Below, piece by piece: positions 21,605 to 33,273 of a stretch of DNA of 64,000 nucleotides. A model generated the notes under the pieces. It saw only the letters and a program-made list of their open reading frames with translations, was not told the DNA's origin and made no database searches. Made by a program: the position numbers and the translations under genes. How positions within the stretch are numbered: position 1 is the first letter of the stretch; every line of letters starts with the position of its first letter. Source of the DNA: Limonium bicolor. Its lineage: Eukaryota; Streptophyta; Magnoliopsida; Caryophyllales; Plumbaginaceae. The DNA is taken from the NCBI GenBank assembly GCA_023374045.1, contig CM041780.1, positions 95,823,005-95,887,004 on the forward strand, written 5' to 3'.

Positions 21605-21720
21605 TCATTTTAGGTTCCAGACACCTCATAATGCTCGGTAGGTTTTTAGGTTCCCGACACCTCATAATGCTCGGTAGGCTTTTAGATTCCTAACACCTCA
21701 AATGCTCAGTAGAGTTGGCG
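21605..21720. repeat. Short tandem repeat in E0 (about 38-bp unit, 3 copies)
   Basis: Three successive units share the core AGGTTCC.GACACCTCA followed by ATGCTCGGTAGG. The third unit is diverged. It is part of the longer degenerate repeat zone of E0. Confidence 0.7.
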
Positions 21721-21996
21721 GGGAAATAGCTATAGGTCCCCTATATTTATTATGTCAACATTTTAGGGAGGAACAACTAGTGGGAAATAACAATAATTCC
21801 CCTTGAGTAGACTTGAAGTTATGCCAACACCCTAGTTGGTGGGTAGGAGCAATAAGTCCCCATTGATACCAACAAGAAGAACTTTGCAAGGGCAGATCTT
21901 GGTCTCCAGAAGCAATCCGGGTGGATGGATTGGGTCTCCAAAAGCACCTTTGCATAGATGGATCTCGAGCTCCAAAACTAATCCGAGTGGGCAGAG

Positions 21997-22001
21997 ATAG
22001 G
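21997..22001. other. Target-site duplication of element G (left)
   Basis: ATAGG, repeated exactly at 43125-43129 beyond the other end of G. Confidence 0.95.
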
Positions 22002-24451
22002 TGAAATACCCCAAACCTTGTTATGTTGTTTAAATGTTAAACTATGGTATTTAAAGGCTAAAAAGTGCCTTAGAAACATCAGTGAACCATTTAAACCATA
22101 GTAAAAACACAATAAAACACTAAGACACAGTTTGAGCAAAAACATGCTCTAAGCTTGGAGTGAACTTGGTTAGGACCTAAAGAGCCTACCAAGACTTTAT
22201 AAAATTCAATTATGATTTAATAAGGCTAATTAAGTCCTTATGAGACTTTGGTAGACAATTAAACCAAACAAAACACAAGAAAACACCTTAAAGTCAATTT
22301 AAGCAAATACTTGCTCTAGACTTGGTGTAACCTTGTATAATACCTAAAGGTCATTCTTAGACCTTATAAACGTGCTAATGAACATGTTAAATCAATTACT
22401 AAAGAAAACCAAGCTTGAAAACAAGCTAAAACCCAAAATGTGCTTTAAGGAGTCTTAAAGCACATTTTTGAAAAATTATCTTGTAAATGAGTTTTGAGTG
22501 GCTAGATGACCATCATTACTCTTTAATTAACATGTGTACTACTTAGTGTCACATTAGGAAGTCTAAATCAATGGGAAATCAAAAATTTCACAAATATGTG
22601 CCTTGTTTTGTGAATAGTAACCAAAATATGCTAGTTTATGACATAAGTCAATATAAGTAAGTTAATTGGTCAAAAAAGACCAAACTACCCCTAAGTAGAT
22701 GATGGGGGCCGTTTTTATTATGGTGAGTCACCACCATGTAAAAATCAATTAAAGAAAGGAAGGAAAAGTAAGTAAAAAGAAGAAAGTTACTTTATAACAT
22801 AAATATCTTCCAAAAGCAAACTTCAAACTCATTATCTCATTTCTCTTGTATTCCCACCGTCTCCAACTTCATCTTCTTCCTCTCTCCATCGGTTTGCAAC
22901 AGCTCTCACACCATTCTCCATCTTTGATCTCTTATATCTCCTAGCTCTCTTTACCAAATCAAAAACTAAGACCACCACTCTCTTAGTCTCATCTAGCTCT
23001 TCAACCTTGTCTTCTCAAAATTCCAAGAGCTCCATTTCGGTGCCATGGAGATTCACCATTGAAGAAGCTTGAGCTCATCTTTTCACACCTTGTTGTTCTC
23101 CTTTGCTTCAAGGTAAGGAAACTCAAAGAAAAACTCCATTTCCTTCTTGTTTGATGTTGACCGAAAACCACCATTGTTGGTGTTCATTCTCTTGCTTGTG
23201 CAGCTCATTTTCAATCTCCAAAGGGCTTGGTGGAGTCTCTCTTGCTACCTAGTCCAAAACTCTCTTCCAATTCCAAGGTAAAACATTCATTGTGTGGTTA
23301 AGACAATAAATATAACTAGGGTTTGTAAATGAGTTTGAGCATGAAGCTTGAATGCTCATTGGTTTTACTGTGTAATGATTAGAACATGACAAGTAATCAA
23401 GTGCTCTTGCCGATTTCCAAACAAGGAAGAACAAGAGTGTTCAAGTAAAAATCTTGAGAAAAGAGGTAAACAAACTATCTCAATGTAGTTTAAATGCCTT
23501 AGGAAAAATGAGCTTGATTTGCTTAATAAAATACCTAAGGAGCCAATGGTGAATGACCTAGTGAAATGCTCTCAAGGAAACTATTAAAGGGCATATGTGT
23601 TGTGTATGTAATTGCAGGTCAAAGGCATTACTTGTGTGGGAAATTCAGTTGTTAAGGTTTATGCTATTTAAGGGCCTAGAGCCATGTTAATTAAGGGCCT
23701 AAGTGCCAAGCAATTTTAATTATGCACTATATTGTGATGTAGTGTAAATTTGGCGAAGTTTTGTGTGTGAGAAGGTTCTTGATGGGTTTAGGTGTTCTTG
23801 AATTTAATGGTGAAAACTATGAGTTTGGAGTGATGATGTGCTAAGAGAAACCCATGGCAAAATTTGGATAATGTATAAGGAGTTTTAAGTGTTTAAAAGA
23901 GCTTTGGTGGACTAGGAAATGTGAGGAATGAATGAATGTTTTACTAGGAAAGCAAACATGTATTAAGGTGTTCTAGAGTGCTACAAGGATGTAGGCATTA
24001 TCTTGGAAGTTCTAGAAACCCAATGGGTGTTTTTAGGATGTATTAAAGTCTTGGAGAAGTTTGTTTAAGGTTAGGTAATGTTGATGAATAAGGAGAGAAT
24101 GATGTTTAGGTAGGGTTTGGAGTAAGGAATTTTAAGAAGGTGTGAAAAAGAAGATTGGTTAGTAAGAGAAGATGCTTGGGAGATGATGTTATGATGGTGA
24201 GGAGGAAACATTTTGGTATAGGGGTCATTATAGGTGAAACACCACTTAGAACCAAAATGGAAAATGTTACAAGTGTTAAGAGATTTGTAAGAAAATTTGG
24301 GTAACAAGTTGGATAATGTTTTAAGGTGAATCAAAGTGATATTTTGGTATTAGAATATGCCTAAGTTCATGTATGAAGTTTGGGTAAACAATGGGTGAAG
24401 AGAACAAGTTGAACAAGGTTTGAAAATGCTAGATATAGCATTCTGTAGCTT

Positions 24452-24632
24452 GGTTCGGGACTTGGTTCCAGGTTAAGGTCCCGGACCACATACTAAAAAC
24501 AGGCCGAGAGTAGCATACATATCTTGGTCCGGACTTGGGTCAGTACAAGCTCCCGGACCACCCTATAAAATCCAGCCGAGAGTTGCTTAAGTGTGGTCCG
24601 GGACTTAAGGTAAGGACCAAGTCCCGGACCAC
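24452..24632 (+). repeat. Three-hairpin array in 5' LTR of G
   Basis: Three units of about 36 nt start roughly every 70 nt. Each begins with GGTCCGGGACTT (the first has TTCGGGAC, and one has lost a G) and ends with a complementary form of AAGTCCCGGACC. The unspoiled versions are in the 3' LTR at 41081-41263. Confidence 0.88.
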
Positions 24633-26045
24633 TCTAAAAGGTTGTTTAGGTATGAAATGATGTGTAATGATGGGGATTGATAAGTAATGATGTTGTAAGG
24701 TTGTTTAGGACATGTTAAGTGAGTTATAATGACAAATGTGGTGGGTGAAACGTTGAAGTAAAATGAAAGAGTGAAACAAGTTAAAAATGTAAAGGTATTA
24801 ACTAGTTAACGAGGTTAACCATGGTCATTCGACGTTACACAAACATGTACCCCAATGTTAATGAAAGCAACTTAATGTACCAGTTGTTCGAGAATTGTCA
24901 TGGACATGGTAGAGTGGACTCGGTGACAGGTATGGTTTTCTTGCAACCTGGTCCCACCGGATTACACCGGCTTGTATGCCAATGTGTTTTTCTGAGTGTT
25001 TGCCACTTGTATGCCAATGTGTTTTCTGAGTGTTTGCCACCTTGTAAGATAAACATGTAATGAGTTTATAGTAATTCATTTATGTGGCGTATTTAGTCTC
25101 CGATACCGTTTAACCTCAAATATGTGTTAAACCTTAGCTAACCAAATCTAGGAACACATGAGAGATCGGTTATTCGGATTTAACGACCCAAACCATGGGA
25201 AAGTTCTAACCACGGCTATGCGTGAGTTAGTTGTGTGTTTTGTTTGTTGTGCAAGTGTGTGAAACCTCCCATGTTAACCCGGTTATGATACCGTGTGGGT
25301 GTGTGGATGTGATAGGCTCCATAATGGAGCTCTAACTATTGTTTATAAGTATATATGTACTAATGGGGGGTGAGGAGTCCGGTCTGTTCCGGCCACGCGT
25401 GTGAGGATGGGGGTCGTTGTCATTTCAGGTTCGATCCTCTTTGTATGTTAAGGTTGATTTCCTTTCCCGGTCTTCTACCTCCCACAAGCTTACTCCAAAG
25501 CTTTCCTATTCTGAACTTATGATCGGGTCTAGGGGGAACATGTGTTTGTGTGGTGTGTTAGGGTCACTATACCCGATCCATCTTTAAGTTAAGTCACTCG
25601 TCCGACTAATAAGACGGTAACGAGTGTTGTGTAACGAGCTTATCATGAGTGGCAACATTCTCTAGGCTCTACAGTGGACTAACTATGTTGGGTCGGTTCC
25701 TAAAGAGAACCGCACCGTTATGTCATGTGTTATTGTTGTACTGCAATTCTTATTGCGATGTGATGCTATAAGTGTAAAATGTGGAGTATGTGGAGCATGG
25801 ATATGAATTCCGGTTTATAATAAGAGGCGTTTAAGGATAACCCGAATAAGGGGTAAGTGTCGTCTATTAAGGAAGTAGCTCCGTTAGCGGAGAGCCACTC
25901 TAGGGTTAAAGGAAACAATGAGTGATTTGTTAAGTGTGGATGCGTTGGATGTTTGTTGAGCCCTATTGATGGGTGTATGTAATGTGTTATGTGTTTATGT
26001 TTGCATGAATGATTTAAGTGTAATCAACCGCATGCCCAGACGACA

Positions 26046-26130
26046 ATTAGTTGTGCGTGGCCCGGTAGCATGCGGGCTGCGGGATTACCATACCAGCAAA
26101 GGTGCTGAGCCCCTTGGGGGCCACCCTTTC
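26046..26130 (+). other. Conserved block near LTR 3' end of the G family
   Basis: About 85 bp containing GGCCCGGTAGCATGCGGG, then ACCATACCAGCAAAGGTGCT and GAGCCCCTTGGGGGCCACCC. The block is almost unchanged in the 3' LTR (42666-42750), in copy L1 (minus strand, 388-472) and in the diverged G2 (48842-48913). The flanks between these copies are much less conserved. GCCCCTTGGGGGC can form a hairpin. Confidence 0.75.
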
Positions 26131-26398
26131 CTTCTTTTCTATTTCAGGTACAAGGAGCTGGAAGCCTCGAGAGTAGGACGGGGTAGCTAGTGTGTTGTAC
26201 ATGGGTAGCCATTTAAATTGAGTATGTACTGTAGGTGTAGTAAGACCGAATGTTGTCGGCATTGGTTTATAAATACTCGGTACAGTGGGAATATATATGT
26301 ATAATAATTGTTGGAAATGGAATGAGGATTGTATTGTGTAGTTGCTCGGGAATCTGGTCCATCAGACCGATACAATGTACACGAATTAGCCTTGTTAG

Positions 26399-26406
26399 CC
26401 ACGTGG
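26399..26406. promoter_or_regulatory. G-box in 5' LTR of G
   Basis: CCACGTGG inside the inverted repeat TTAGCCAC...GGTGG, 100 bp from the LTR end. It is conserved in all four complete LTR ends of the family in this window. Confidence 0.5.
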
Positions 26407-26511
26407 GTGGTTAACGGCGTGTAACACCATTGAACTAAGTAATGTGATGAGTTGAGATTTCCGCTGCAGTTGATGTTATGTGTACGGTAGTAGTTGGGGT
26501 GTTACAAAAAG

Positions 26512-26523
26512 TGGTATCAGAGC
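26512..26523 (+). other. Primer-binding site of element G
   Basis: TGGTATCAGAGC, the standard initiator tRNA-Met complement, 5 bp (AAAAG) after the LTR end. Confidence 0.95.
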
Positions 26524-29500
26524 GAAGTATCGCTCTGATGACTGAATTACCGAGCTTAGGAAGTACCGAGTTAGGATTTTAGTACTTTGGGTTAAGGGTT
26601 GAGTGATAGCGTGAGAGATACGCTAGTTTAGGAATTACCAGTGTGAATTGGAAACCTATAATATCCTTCCCGCCCTCCACAATCCTGCTTTATAACTTGG
26701 GAAAAGAACGCCAGAGAGATAAAAGTCCTCTCATACTCGGGGAAAACCGATCTGGCTGTTATTAACTATCTTGTAAGTACGGAGAAACCTGTCATACGGT
26801 AGATTCTGAAAACTAGGAATCCTGGAGATGGTTCCCATGTGAACAACTGTAACCGCACTTAATAGCGGAGAATTGAAGAACCCTATGTGTAGAAGAATGA
26901 AATTCCGGCAACCTGGGTCGACATGCCGAGCAGTCGAGAACAACCAGCTTGCAATTACACCACCGTGCAACAGGCACGAAGTGAAGTAATGAAACCCGAG
27001 ACGAGTGTCTACGGGACTACAAACGTTAAACAATATATTAACGGTATACCCACCGACTAAGGAAACTACAACGTAGTACCCAAACAAGGGACAAGTCTCA
27101 GTAACCACGACAAATGCGTGGAACGGGCTACGAAGAGGATACAGTACTAAGAAAAAAAAGGGGGACTCCAAGAACGGGGAACACCCCAGTTAATGATTAT
27201 ATGTGAAGACAGTGAGAAGTCTCCCAGAGGATTTATTGTCAAGACAGTAAGGAAAAGAAGGGCCAACAAGGCCACCGATAACAGTGCGGTTAAGAACAAC
27301 ACCGCAACCGGGGTGTGATTAACCGATAGCCAGTTAGCATGGCGCACTTGCCATGGCAAGTGCTGCTATAACAGGGCTTTTCGGGAAACATTTTAACAAG
27401 TACGAAGTACTTAGTAAAGTACCACGAAGTAAGTGAGGTTATCATAACTGTGGAAGGGCTTACAGCCTAACCTTGTAATTGGAAATACACCAGTCAGCAA
27501 GAAGCTAGACTTGGTTAAGGCAAGAAGACGTTGTGAAACCACGAGAATTTTTCTTTCAAAACCAGATTTATTTCAAACTCTTTTTCAAAACCAAATTTTT
27601 CTTTCAAACCCATACCTATTTATAACCTTCTTTCAAAACCAAACCGAGGACTACACCGGCCACAGTGCCACACGGTAGCTAAGTATACTCAGTTTACTTT
27701 TGAATAACCGGACGGAAAACCAGTGAACCCGAGGGTAGCAACCCGAGGGAATGGATGGAGTTCATAATGATACAACGGTTGATGGACTTTCCCTTGATTA
27801 AGTTCGGGAAGCACGGAACGTATATTGTCACAGGACAATATAAGGGAGTTGACAACAGAATACTTCACCCAGGCGTGTGACGGACACTACGAGTGTACCA
27901 ACTGAAATGTGGGACGACCGCACTCCGATAGGAGCTTGTGGACCTGACAGACCTACTTATGGGTTAGTCGGGTAAGTAGCAATGTATCAGTAGGGTACCC
28001 CACATATGTATACGAGCAGAGTCTGGAACACGGGAAGTAGTCGACTCCATACTACGGTCAGCAGTAAAAGTCAAAAAAAGCAATGGATTACCATGAATGG
28101 TTGAAGTAAGGGAACCCAGTTAAGTTAAAGAGACTAAAGGAGTTAGTGAATTATTTCAAGGAAATGTTTAAGAGTCAGGAAGTGCGAAGTGCACTGATTA
28201 GTAAGTAAAGACATAGCATATGTCTCAAGTGTCACGAGGGATAAAACACGATAGCTGGAACAAATACCCAACCTATACATGGTAAGGCAGATGCCGAATG
28301 TGGACAGAGTAATGTGCAATGAACGGGATAAAACTCCCGGAAGGATTACTTAGACTACCAAGGAATATCGATCTCCCTAGAAGAGGATAGTAAAACCAGC
28401 TAAGGACACAAAAAAATGCGTGGGGTAAATCTAATTATTACGGAAGTTTACACTGTACAAGCGAATAGAGCGGAGAACGAACCACTACTTTAAGAGTGGG
28501 GATACCTCTCGGTATTGTGAGACCGCCGGGGGCGGTAATTATGTGAACCAAATTGAAGGAATATGTTAGGGATTGACTATGTTGTTACCCAAGAGTGATT
28601 TGAATAAGAATAACATGAGAAGAAGTGTTTGTACCAGTTGTGTAGGCCGGGAGCATAAAGGCTCGAAGAATAGCATATTAAAAAAAAGCAGCCAAATAAG
28701 TGGCCAAACCCAGTGTAATGGCGGAAGCTAATATAATAGCGGATGCAGTGTAAGTTGATGTTGTATAATGAAAGAGGATGCAGTGCGCAATAAGCGACCG
28801 TTGTATAAGTATTATTAAATGATAAAATGGTGAATGAGCAGAGTTATGAGTTAGACTCAGTGGAGATACAACGGTAAGTGTAGCAAATAAACTGGGCAGT
28901 AAGCCAGTATTATGAGATAAGAATCTCAGTGAAACACAGTGTGAGTTCCTATTGCAATCGCATAAGAGATTTACTGCCAAGAATTTACGCCTCTGCACTC
29001 TGTATGACTGAGTGTTTTGGTATTGCGCTTGCGTGGTAATAATCGAGTGAGATAGCTAGGAAGTTGGGAAGATGTTAATTGTAGTAGAACAACAAAAGAC
29101 TTAAAACGTTATAAGACGAGGCATAGGAAATGCAAGGTCGTACCAATGAAAGAGTACTTGTACAAAACCAAATGTGGAGGCACGATTAAGAATAAGTGAC
29201 TACAGTGGCACTAAATACCAAATGTCTGTATGGAATATACCTCAAGTGTGGGAAGTAACCGAGAGAGCACTACACATTAGGTAGTAGCTCAATCTCAACC
29301 GACAAAAAGTCGAAGAAAGAAATCAATCATCTTGAATACATAGCAGTATACACAGTAAATCATCATGGAAGTAGATAGGAAGTTTATAACTCACCGAATT
29401 CGCGCACGGTAAGAGATACCACGCATCGGTTGAGAAACCATTATTACCAAGATAAAGGTAATAAATTGGAGATGTACAATACAGTAAGAATAACGAATGA

Positions 29501-30735
29501 AGCTTAACATAGAAGCCTCGTAGGCCAGAATCGAAACTGGTGATGAGTTAAATAAACTCCAATGAGAATTATTGGTTAGGGACTAAACCGCCAATATGGT
29601 TAAGATCCTCTAACCAGAACGCATTGTATACCAGACCGTGTGGAAGTTAAAATACTTCAAGACGGCAGAACATTTTAACCCGATGTTCAGTGATCGATTA
29701 GTGGGCGTAATCCCTTTTAAGGGGGGTAGAGAGCGCTAAACGCTTAGTGTGTTTTACCGTACAAGTGTATGTGAAATATGTTGTGCATAGCACAAAATGA
29801 TTTGTTGGATGATTGGTGCGTACGTTACATAAACATATGCATTCATTCATGGTTTAATTGTGGTGATTGCGCACAAAAGATGCGAATGCCATTGTGATAA
29901 GTGTGTATACCTTGTTAACAATTGTGTGTGTTAGTACAAGTGTAAGGGAGTAAAGAAACTCCCGGGGAACTAAAACCCTGACAGTACATGTTCACATGAT
30001 ACTAAATGTAAACCATGTATTGTATTTTGATATATATATATATATATAATAATAATATACAGTGTTATGATTTATGAAGGGTATGAGACCGACATAGAAC
30101 CTAGTGAGAATTAAATTCCCTAGGTAACTTGAATTAAGTTGGATTTGGATGATGATTGATAGACGGAGTTCTATCCCTTGGAGATGTAATGATTATGACT
30201 AGAAGGATAAAAAAGATAGAAAATGGGATATGCTTGAATTACTTGTTGGTTGAAAATGAAGTGGGAGGTGAAACTTGATTATCATGAGATCAAGGGAAGC
30301 CGAACACAAATTGGGGTGGAAAGATAGTTCAACACTGATGCTGATCACATCAGGGTTGGATGACTCTTGAAGCTCCCCGTAAGTGGTCACAAATAACCAC
30401 GTAAGAAAGATGCAAAGAGCATAAATTGGACTTGGAGTTGTGTTGCGTTTTCAAAAAGGATTTTCAATTGATATTTCCAAAACAGTCGATTAATATTTTG
30501 AATTAAGGATTCTCTTATATACTTAACCTAGTAAAGAATATTTTTGTAGTACTTGCTCACGAGCTGAGGACGTATGAGCTTTGTCTTCGGACCGGTGACA
30601 TGAGAAGTATATTTTAAAAATGTATGTGATTGTTTTGACCTCCCAAAGGAACGGGGACCAGAAGGTGTCCATCGCGACCGGGTTCTGCGGGATCACAGTG
30701 TATATGTACTCAACATGGGACTCGAGCCCATGGAG
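26524..30735 (+). other. Non-coding interior of element G
   Basis: No open frame longer than about 150 codons and none resembling gag or pol. Many blocks are shared with the G2 interior (49329-54184). One is CGCACTCCGATAGGAGCTTG at 27918-27937, which is also at 50642. Another is the run near 27960-28030 containing GTACCCCACATATGTATAC. An internal polypurine motif, TTTTAAGGGGGGTAGAG, lies at 29716-29732 with about 150 bp of conserved sequence after it. The ORFs present are short and without recognisable motifs. Confidence 0.7.
30030..30058. repeat. (TA)n / (TAA)n microsatellite
   Basis: Simple repeat in the interior of G. Confidence 0.9.
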
Positions 30736-30740
30736 AGGTG
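30736..30740. other. Target-site duplication of nested Tat-like element (left)
   Basis: AGGTG, repeated exactly at 38244-38248. Confidence 0.95.
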
Positions 30741-31462
30741 TGAAGAGGGGAAAATATGCCCAGAAGCCCCAAAAAGAGAGCAAACCCAACAAAGCAAAGA
30801 GCAGGGAAAAGGAAAAAGGCCAAGGCAACGACTGAGCGTCCCTGTCCAGGCCCAAACAGGCCACAAGCAGCGACCGGTCGTTTATGACCGGTCACCAGAA
30901 GCCCTAGAAACATAGCATAGAGGACGACCGGTCGCCTGTGACCGGTCGCCAAAGGAAGCACTACGACCGGTCGTTTATGACCAGTCGCCAGAAATACGAG
31001 ATGCAGCATAAGAGGCACCTGGTCGTTTGTGACCGGTCACCAAATACGCTGAATATGGCACGAGTAACGACCGGTCGTTTATGACCGGTCAATAGGAGAA
31101 CAAAGCAGGTACAGATAGCGATCGAAAAATAGGGAAATTAGGGTAAGATATTTATCAGAAATTTTGTAGGCCTGTCAAGATATTTATGTGCCAACCTGGC
31201 ACAATGTGATAGGCTAGAAGACATGTGAGAAACACATAAATAGGGGTTCACCCCCTCAATAAAAGGCACGCGAACAGTACTTGAGAATTTTCACTGTTGC
31301 ATTACGTTGTTATTGCGAATCTCTCTACCCCTGTTTTTGCGCTCCCCCTTTCGGTAACAAGGTAACTCGATAGAACTTGGAGAGCTTGATGGTAGATTAG
31401 GATTCCGACTAGCGAGTTGTGCGAGAAGACAGTTTGAGAACTTAGGGATTTATACCATTTCA
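30741..31462 (+). repeat. 5' LTR of Tat-like element
   Basis: 722 bp. Five hairpin units with GACCGGTC arms occupy 30871-31090. The promoter follows: CATAAATAGGGG near 31231 (the other LTR keeps CTATAAATAG) and AATAAA at about 31259 before the U5 part. The hairpins are therefore in U3, upstream of the TATA box. Confidence 0.93.
30871..31090. repeat. GACCGGTC hairpin array in Tat-like 5' LTR
   Basis: Five units of the form GACCGGTC, 6 bases, GACCGGTC (loop GTTTAT or GCCTGT). GACCGGTC is itself a palindrome, so each unit can pair within or between its arms. The third and fourth units carry single mutations. Confidence 0.9.
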
Positions 31463-31463
31463 T

Positions 31464-31481
31464 TTGGCGCCGTCTGTGGGA
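31464..31481 (+). other. Primer-binding site of Tat-like element
   Basis: TTGGCGCCGTCTGTGGGA directly follows the LTR end CATTTCA. This motif is typical after the 5' LTR of Tat-lineage elements. Confidence 0.88.
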
Positions 31482-31561
31482 AAAGTGACCGGGCGTGGGC
31501 AGCAGACAGTCAAAAACGACTAAGTCGCATCCTTAAGATAAAAGCGGAGCGACCGATCGTA

Positions 31562-31645
31562 ACGAAAACGACCGGTAACACGCGCAAAACGAAAACGACC
31601 GGTAACATGCGCAAAACGAAAACGACCGGTCTAAGAGAACGACCG
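31562..31645 (+). repeat. 27-bp tandem repeat in leader of Tat-like element
   Basis: Two full copies and one partial copy of a unit containing ACGAAAACGACCGGTAACA and GCGCAAA. Each carries the ACCGGT core that also forms the LTR hairpin arms. Confidence 0.85.
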
Positions 31646-33268
31646 GTCACGAAACAAAAAATGGCATTAATTAGCGAAATAACTGGCGAGTAATTCCATT
31701 AACCGTTCAAAGCATATACAACATCAAAACAGAAATGGAAACGAAAGAGAACTAAGACTAATCTAAGTTTTCTCTGGACTAAGTCTCCTCTACAGTGTCA
31801 AAATTCGCGGGAGCAGCCCCTTGTACACTCTCCGAAGACCCAGACCTCCCGGCAGAAGACCGGAGGCCTACACCACCCTGATGCGCGGTACTCCCGGGAG
31901 GAAGAAAAGACGCCTAGCCAGGGACAAGGCACGTCTCCCCAGGAAGGCGCCCGAACTTCTCAAGCACCTCATGAAAGGAGGTCTTTTGCGCAACCTCCTT
32001 GAAAGACAACTCCCGGTAAAGGCCGTCGTCCATGACCTCTCCCTTGCCCGTGAAAAACCTCGAAACAATTGGCGGCATGATTTCACCATCCTCCCACATT
32101 GAGAGGTGAAGGATTCCTTCAGGTGAGCAAGCTTCGTGCTCTGCTGCCGCAGGTCCTCTCGCACCTTCCGAGAGAAAGCCTCGAGACTGGCCACCTGCTG
32201 CTCCAAGGTCTGAGCATAAGCCCGGTACCGGTCGCGGTTAGCGTTTGCGGCAATCAGCTCCTCTTCGAGGTCATCGATCCGCAGGTTCAATTTCATCAGC
32301 CCCTCGGAGGGATTCCCAGGCCTCGAGCCTAAACAGAGAAAAGGAGAGGATCAAAAAACTTTTAAACCAAAGGGGGAGGAAAGCAACGAAGGATGATTGG
32401 GAAAGTGAAGAATCACCTTTCGTGGCCAGCTCGGAGTTCTCAAGCCGCAGCTTAGCAGACTCCTCCTCCAGCACCCTTACTTTCTATTCGGAAGAAGACC
32501 GTTGCTCCTCGGAGGCCGCAAGCTCACCGGACAGCTTGTGAAGCTCGGCGGATAGCTTCTCCTTTTCGGAGGCCAGAACCTCGCCCGCCCGGGCCGCCTC
32601 TGCTGTTTTTTCCTCGGAAGACAACAGCTCCCTTTTTAGGAGAGCATTCGCCTCAGAGGTAGATTGAAGCTCCTGGAAAAGCTTAGCCTTATCCTCAGCC
32701 AGCAACGCCTTCTCCTGCGCTAAAGTAGCCTTCTCGGCACGAAGACCCTCAACCTCTTGATCATGGGAAGCTCGGGCCTGCCCCACCAAGGACTCCAAGT
32801 CAGAAAAGGCAAACGATCAGTCGTCAGCAAACTCACTTCATACCTTTTAAGAGACGCGGCTTCCGTCTCCAGCGACCGAACCTGACCCTTGAGAGAAAGG
32901 TTCTCCTCACGCAGCCTCTTCAGCTGCTCCTCGTACTCATCGCACTGTTTTGTGCACGCCCGGCGGGCGTCACCCAGCTCCTTCTTCATGGTCGCAGTCT
33001 GCTCATGCACCCGCCTGGAAATCTCCTCCTGAACGGTATCAACAAAGATGCTGTTGGAAGACCGCTCTATCCTCAATTCCTCCTGAGCGTTGCAGGCCCG
33101 ACACTCCTCGAGGCGAAGCTTCGAGCGGAGAGATTGCGCGTGCACATCCACACTCTGCGCAAAGGCCACCGTCTGTACAAAATAAAACAGTAAACAGAAG
33201 AAGGCAAAAAAGGAGGAGAAGAAGCAACCCCAAAGTTAAAAGAGGCGAGCCACTCACTCGAAAGATCC

Positions 33269-33273
33269 CCTGC
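33269..33273. other. Target-site duplication of solo LTR (left)
   Basis: CCTGC, repeated exactly at 34976-34980. Removing one copy plus the insert restores a continuous reading frame of the antisense gene. Confidence 0.92.

Larger units (their letters stand above)
19754..22001 (+). mobile_element. Repeat E0, left part (putative LTR element, LTR copy 1 at its start)
   Basis: The first 700 bp (from TGTTATACCCAAAATTTT) are homologous to 43841-44554, which starts TGCTATACCC straight after a polypurine-like tract. This direct repeat looks like the two LTRs of one old element. No reading frames are recognisable. From about 21300 the sequence is a run of degenerate short repeats with motifs such as GGTCCCTATAAGTACC and GACACCTCATAATGCTCGG. 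The element is interrupted at 22001/22002 by element G, and its right part resumes at 43130. Confidence 0.6.
22002..26506 (+). repeat. 5' LTR of element G
   Basis: 4505 bp, matching 38624-43124. A CT-rich stretch near 22850-23120, preceded by TTTATAAC and ATAAATATC motifs near 22792-22806, may mark the transcription start. Three 36-nt hairpins lie at 24452-24632. A 35-bp segment containing TATGCCAATGTG is duplicated in tandem at 24971-25041 but single in the 3' LTR. The last 500 bp hold a conserved block (26046-26130) and a G-box (26399). No protein gene. Confidence 0.95.

Noticed and set aside
24971..25041. 35-bp tandem duplication in the 5' LTR as a functional repeat
   Set aside because: It is single in the 3' LTR of the same element, so it arose after insertion or is an assembly artefact.
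31868..32296. Arginine-rich C-terminal end of the antisense gene as annotated by the longest frame
   Set aside because: From about 32095 another frame (MWEDGEIMPP... FHEVLEKFGRLPGE) is more protein-like, so the arginine-rich end is probably a frameshift artefact.
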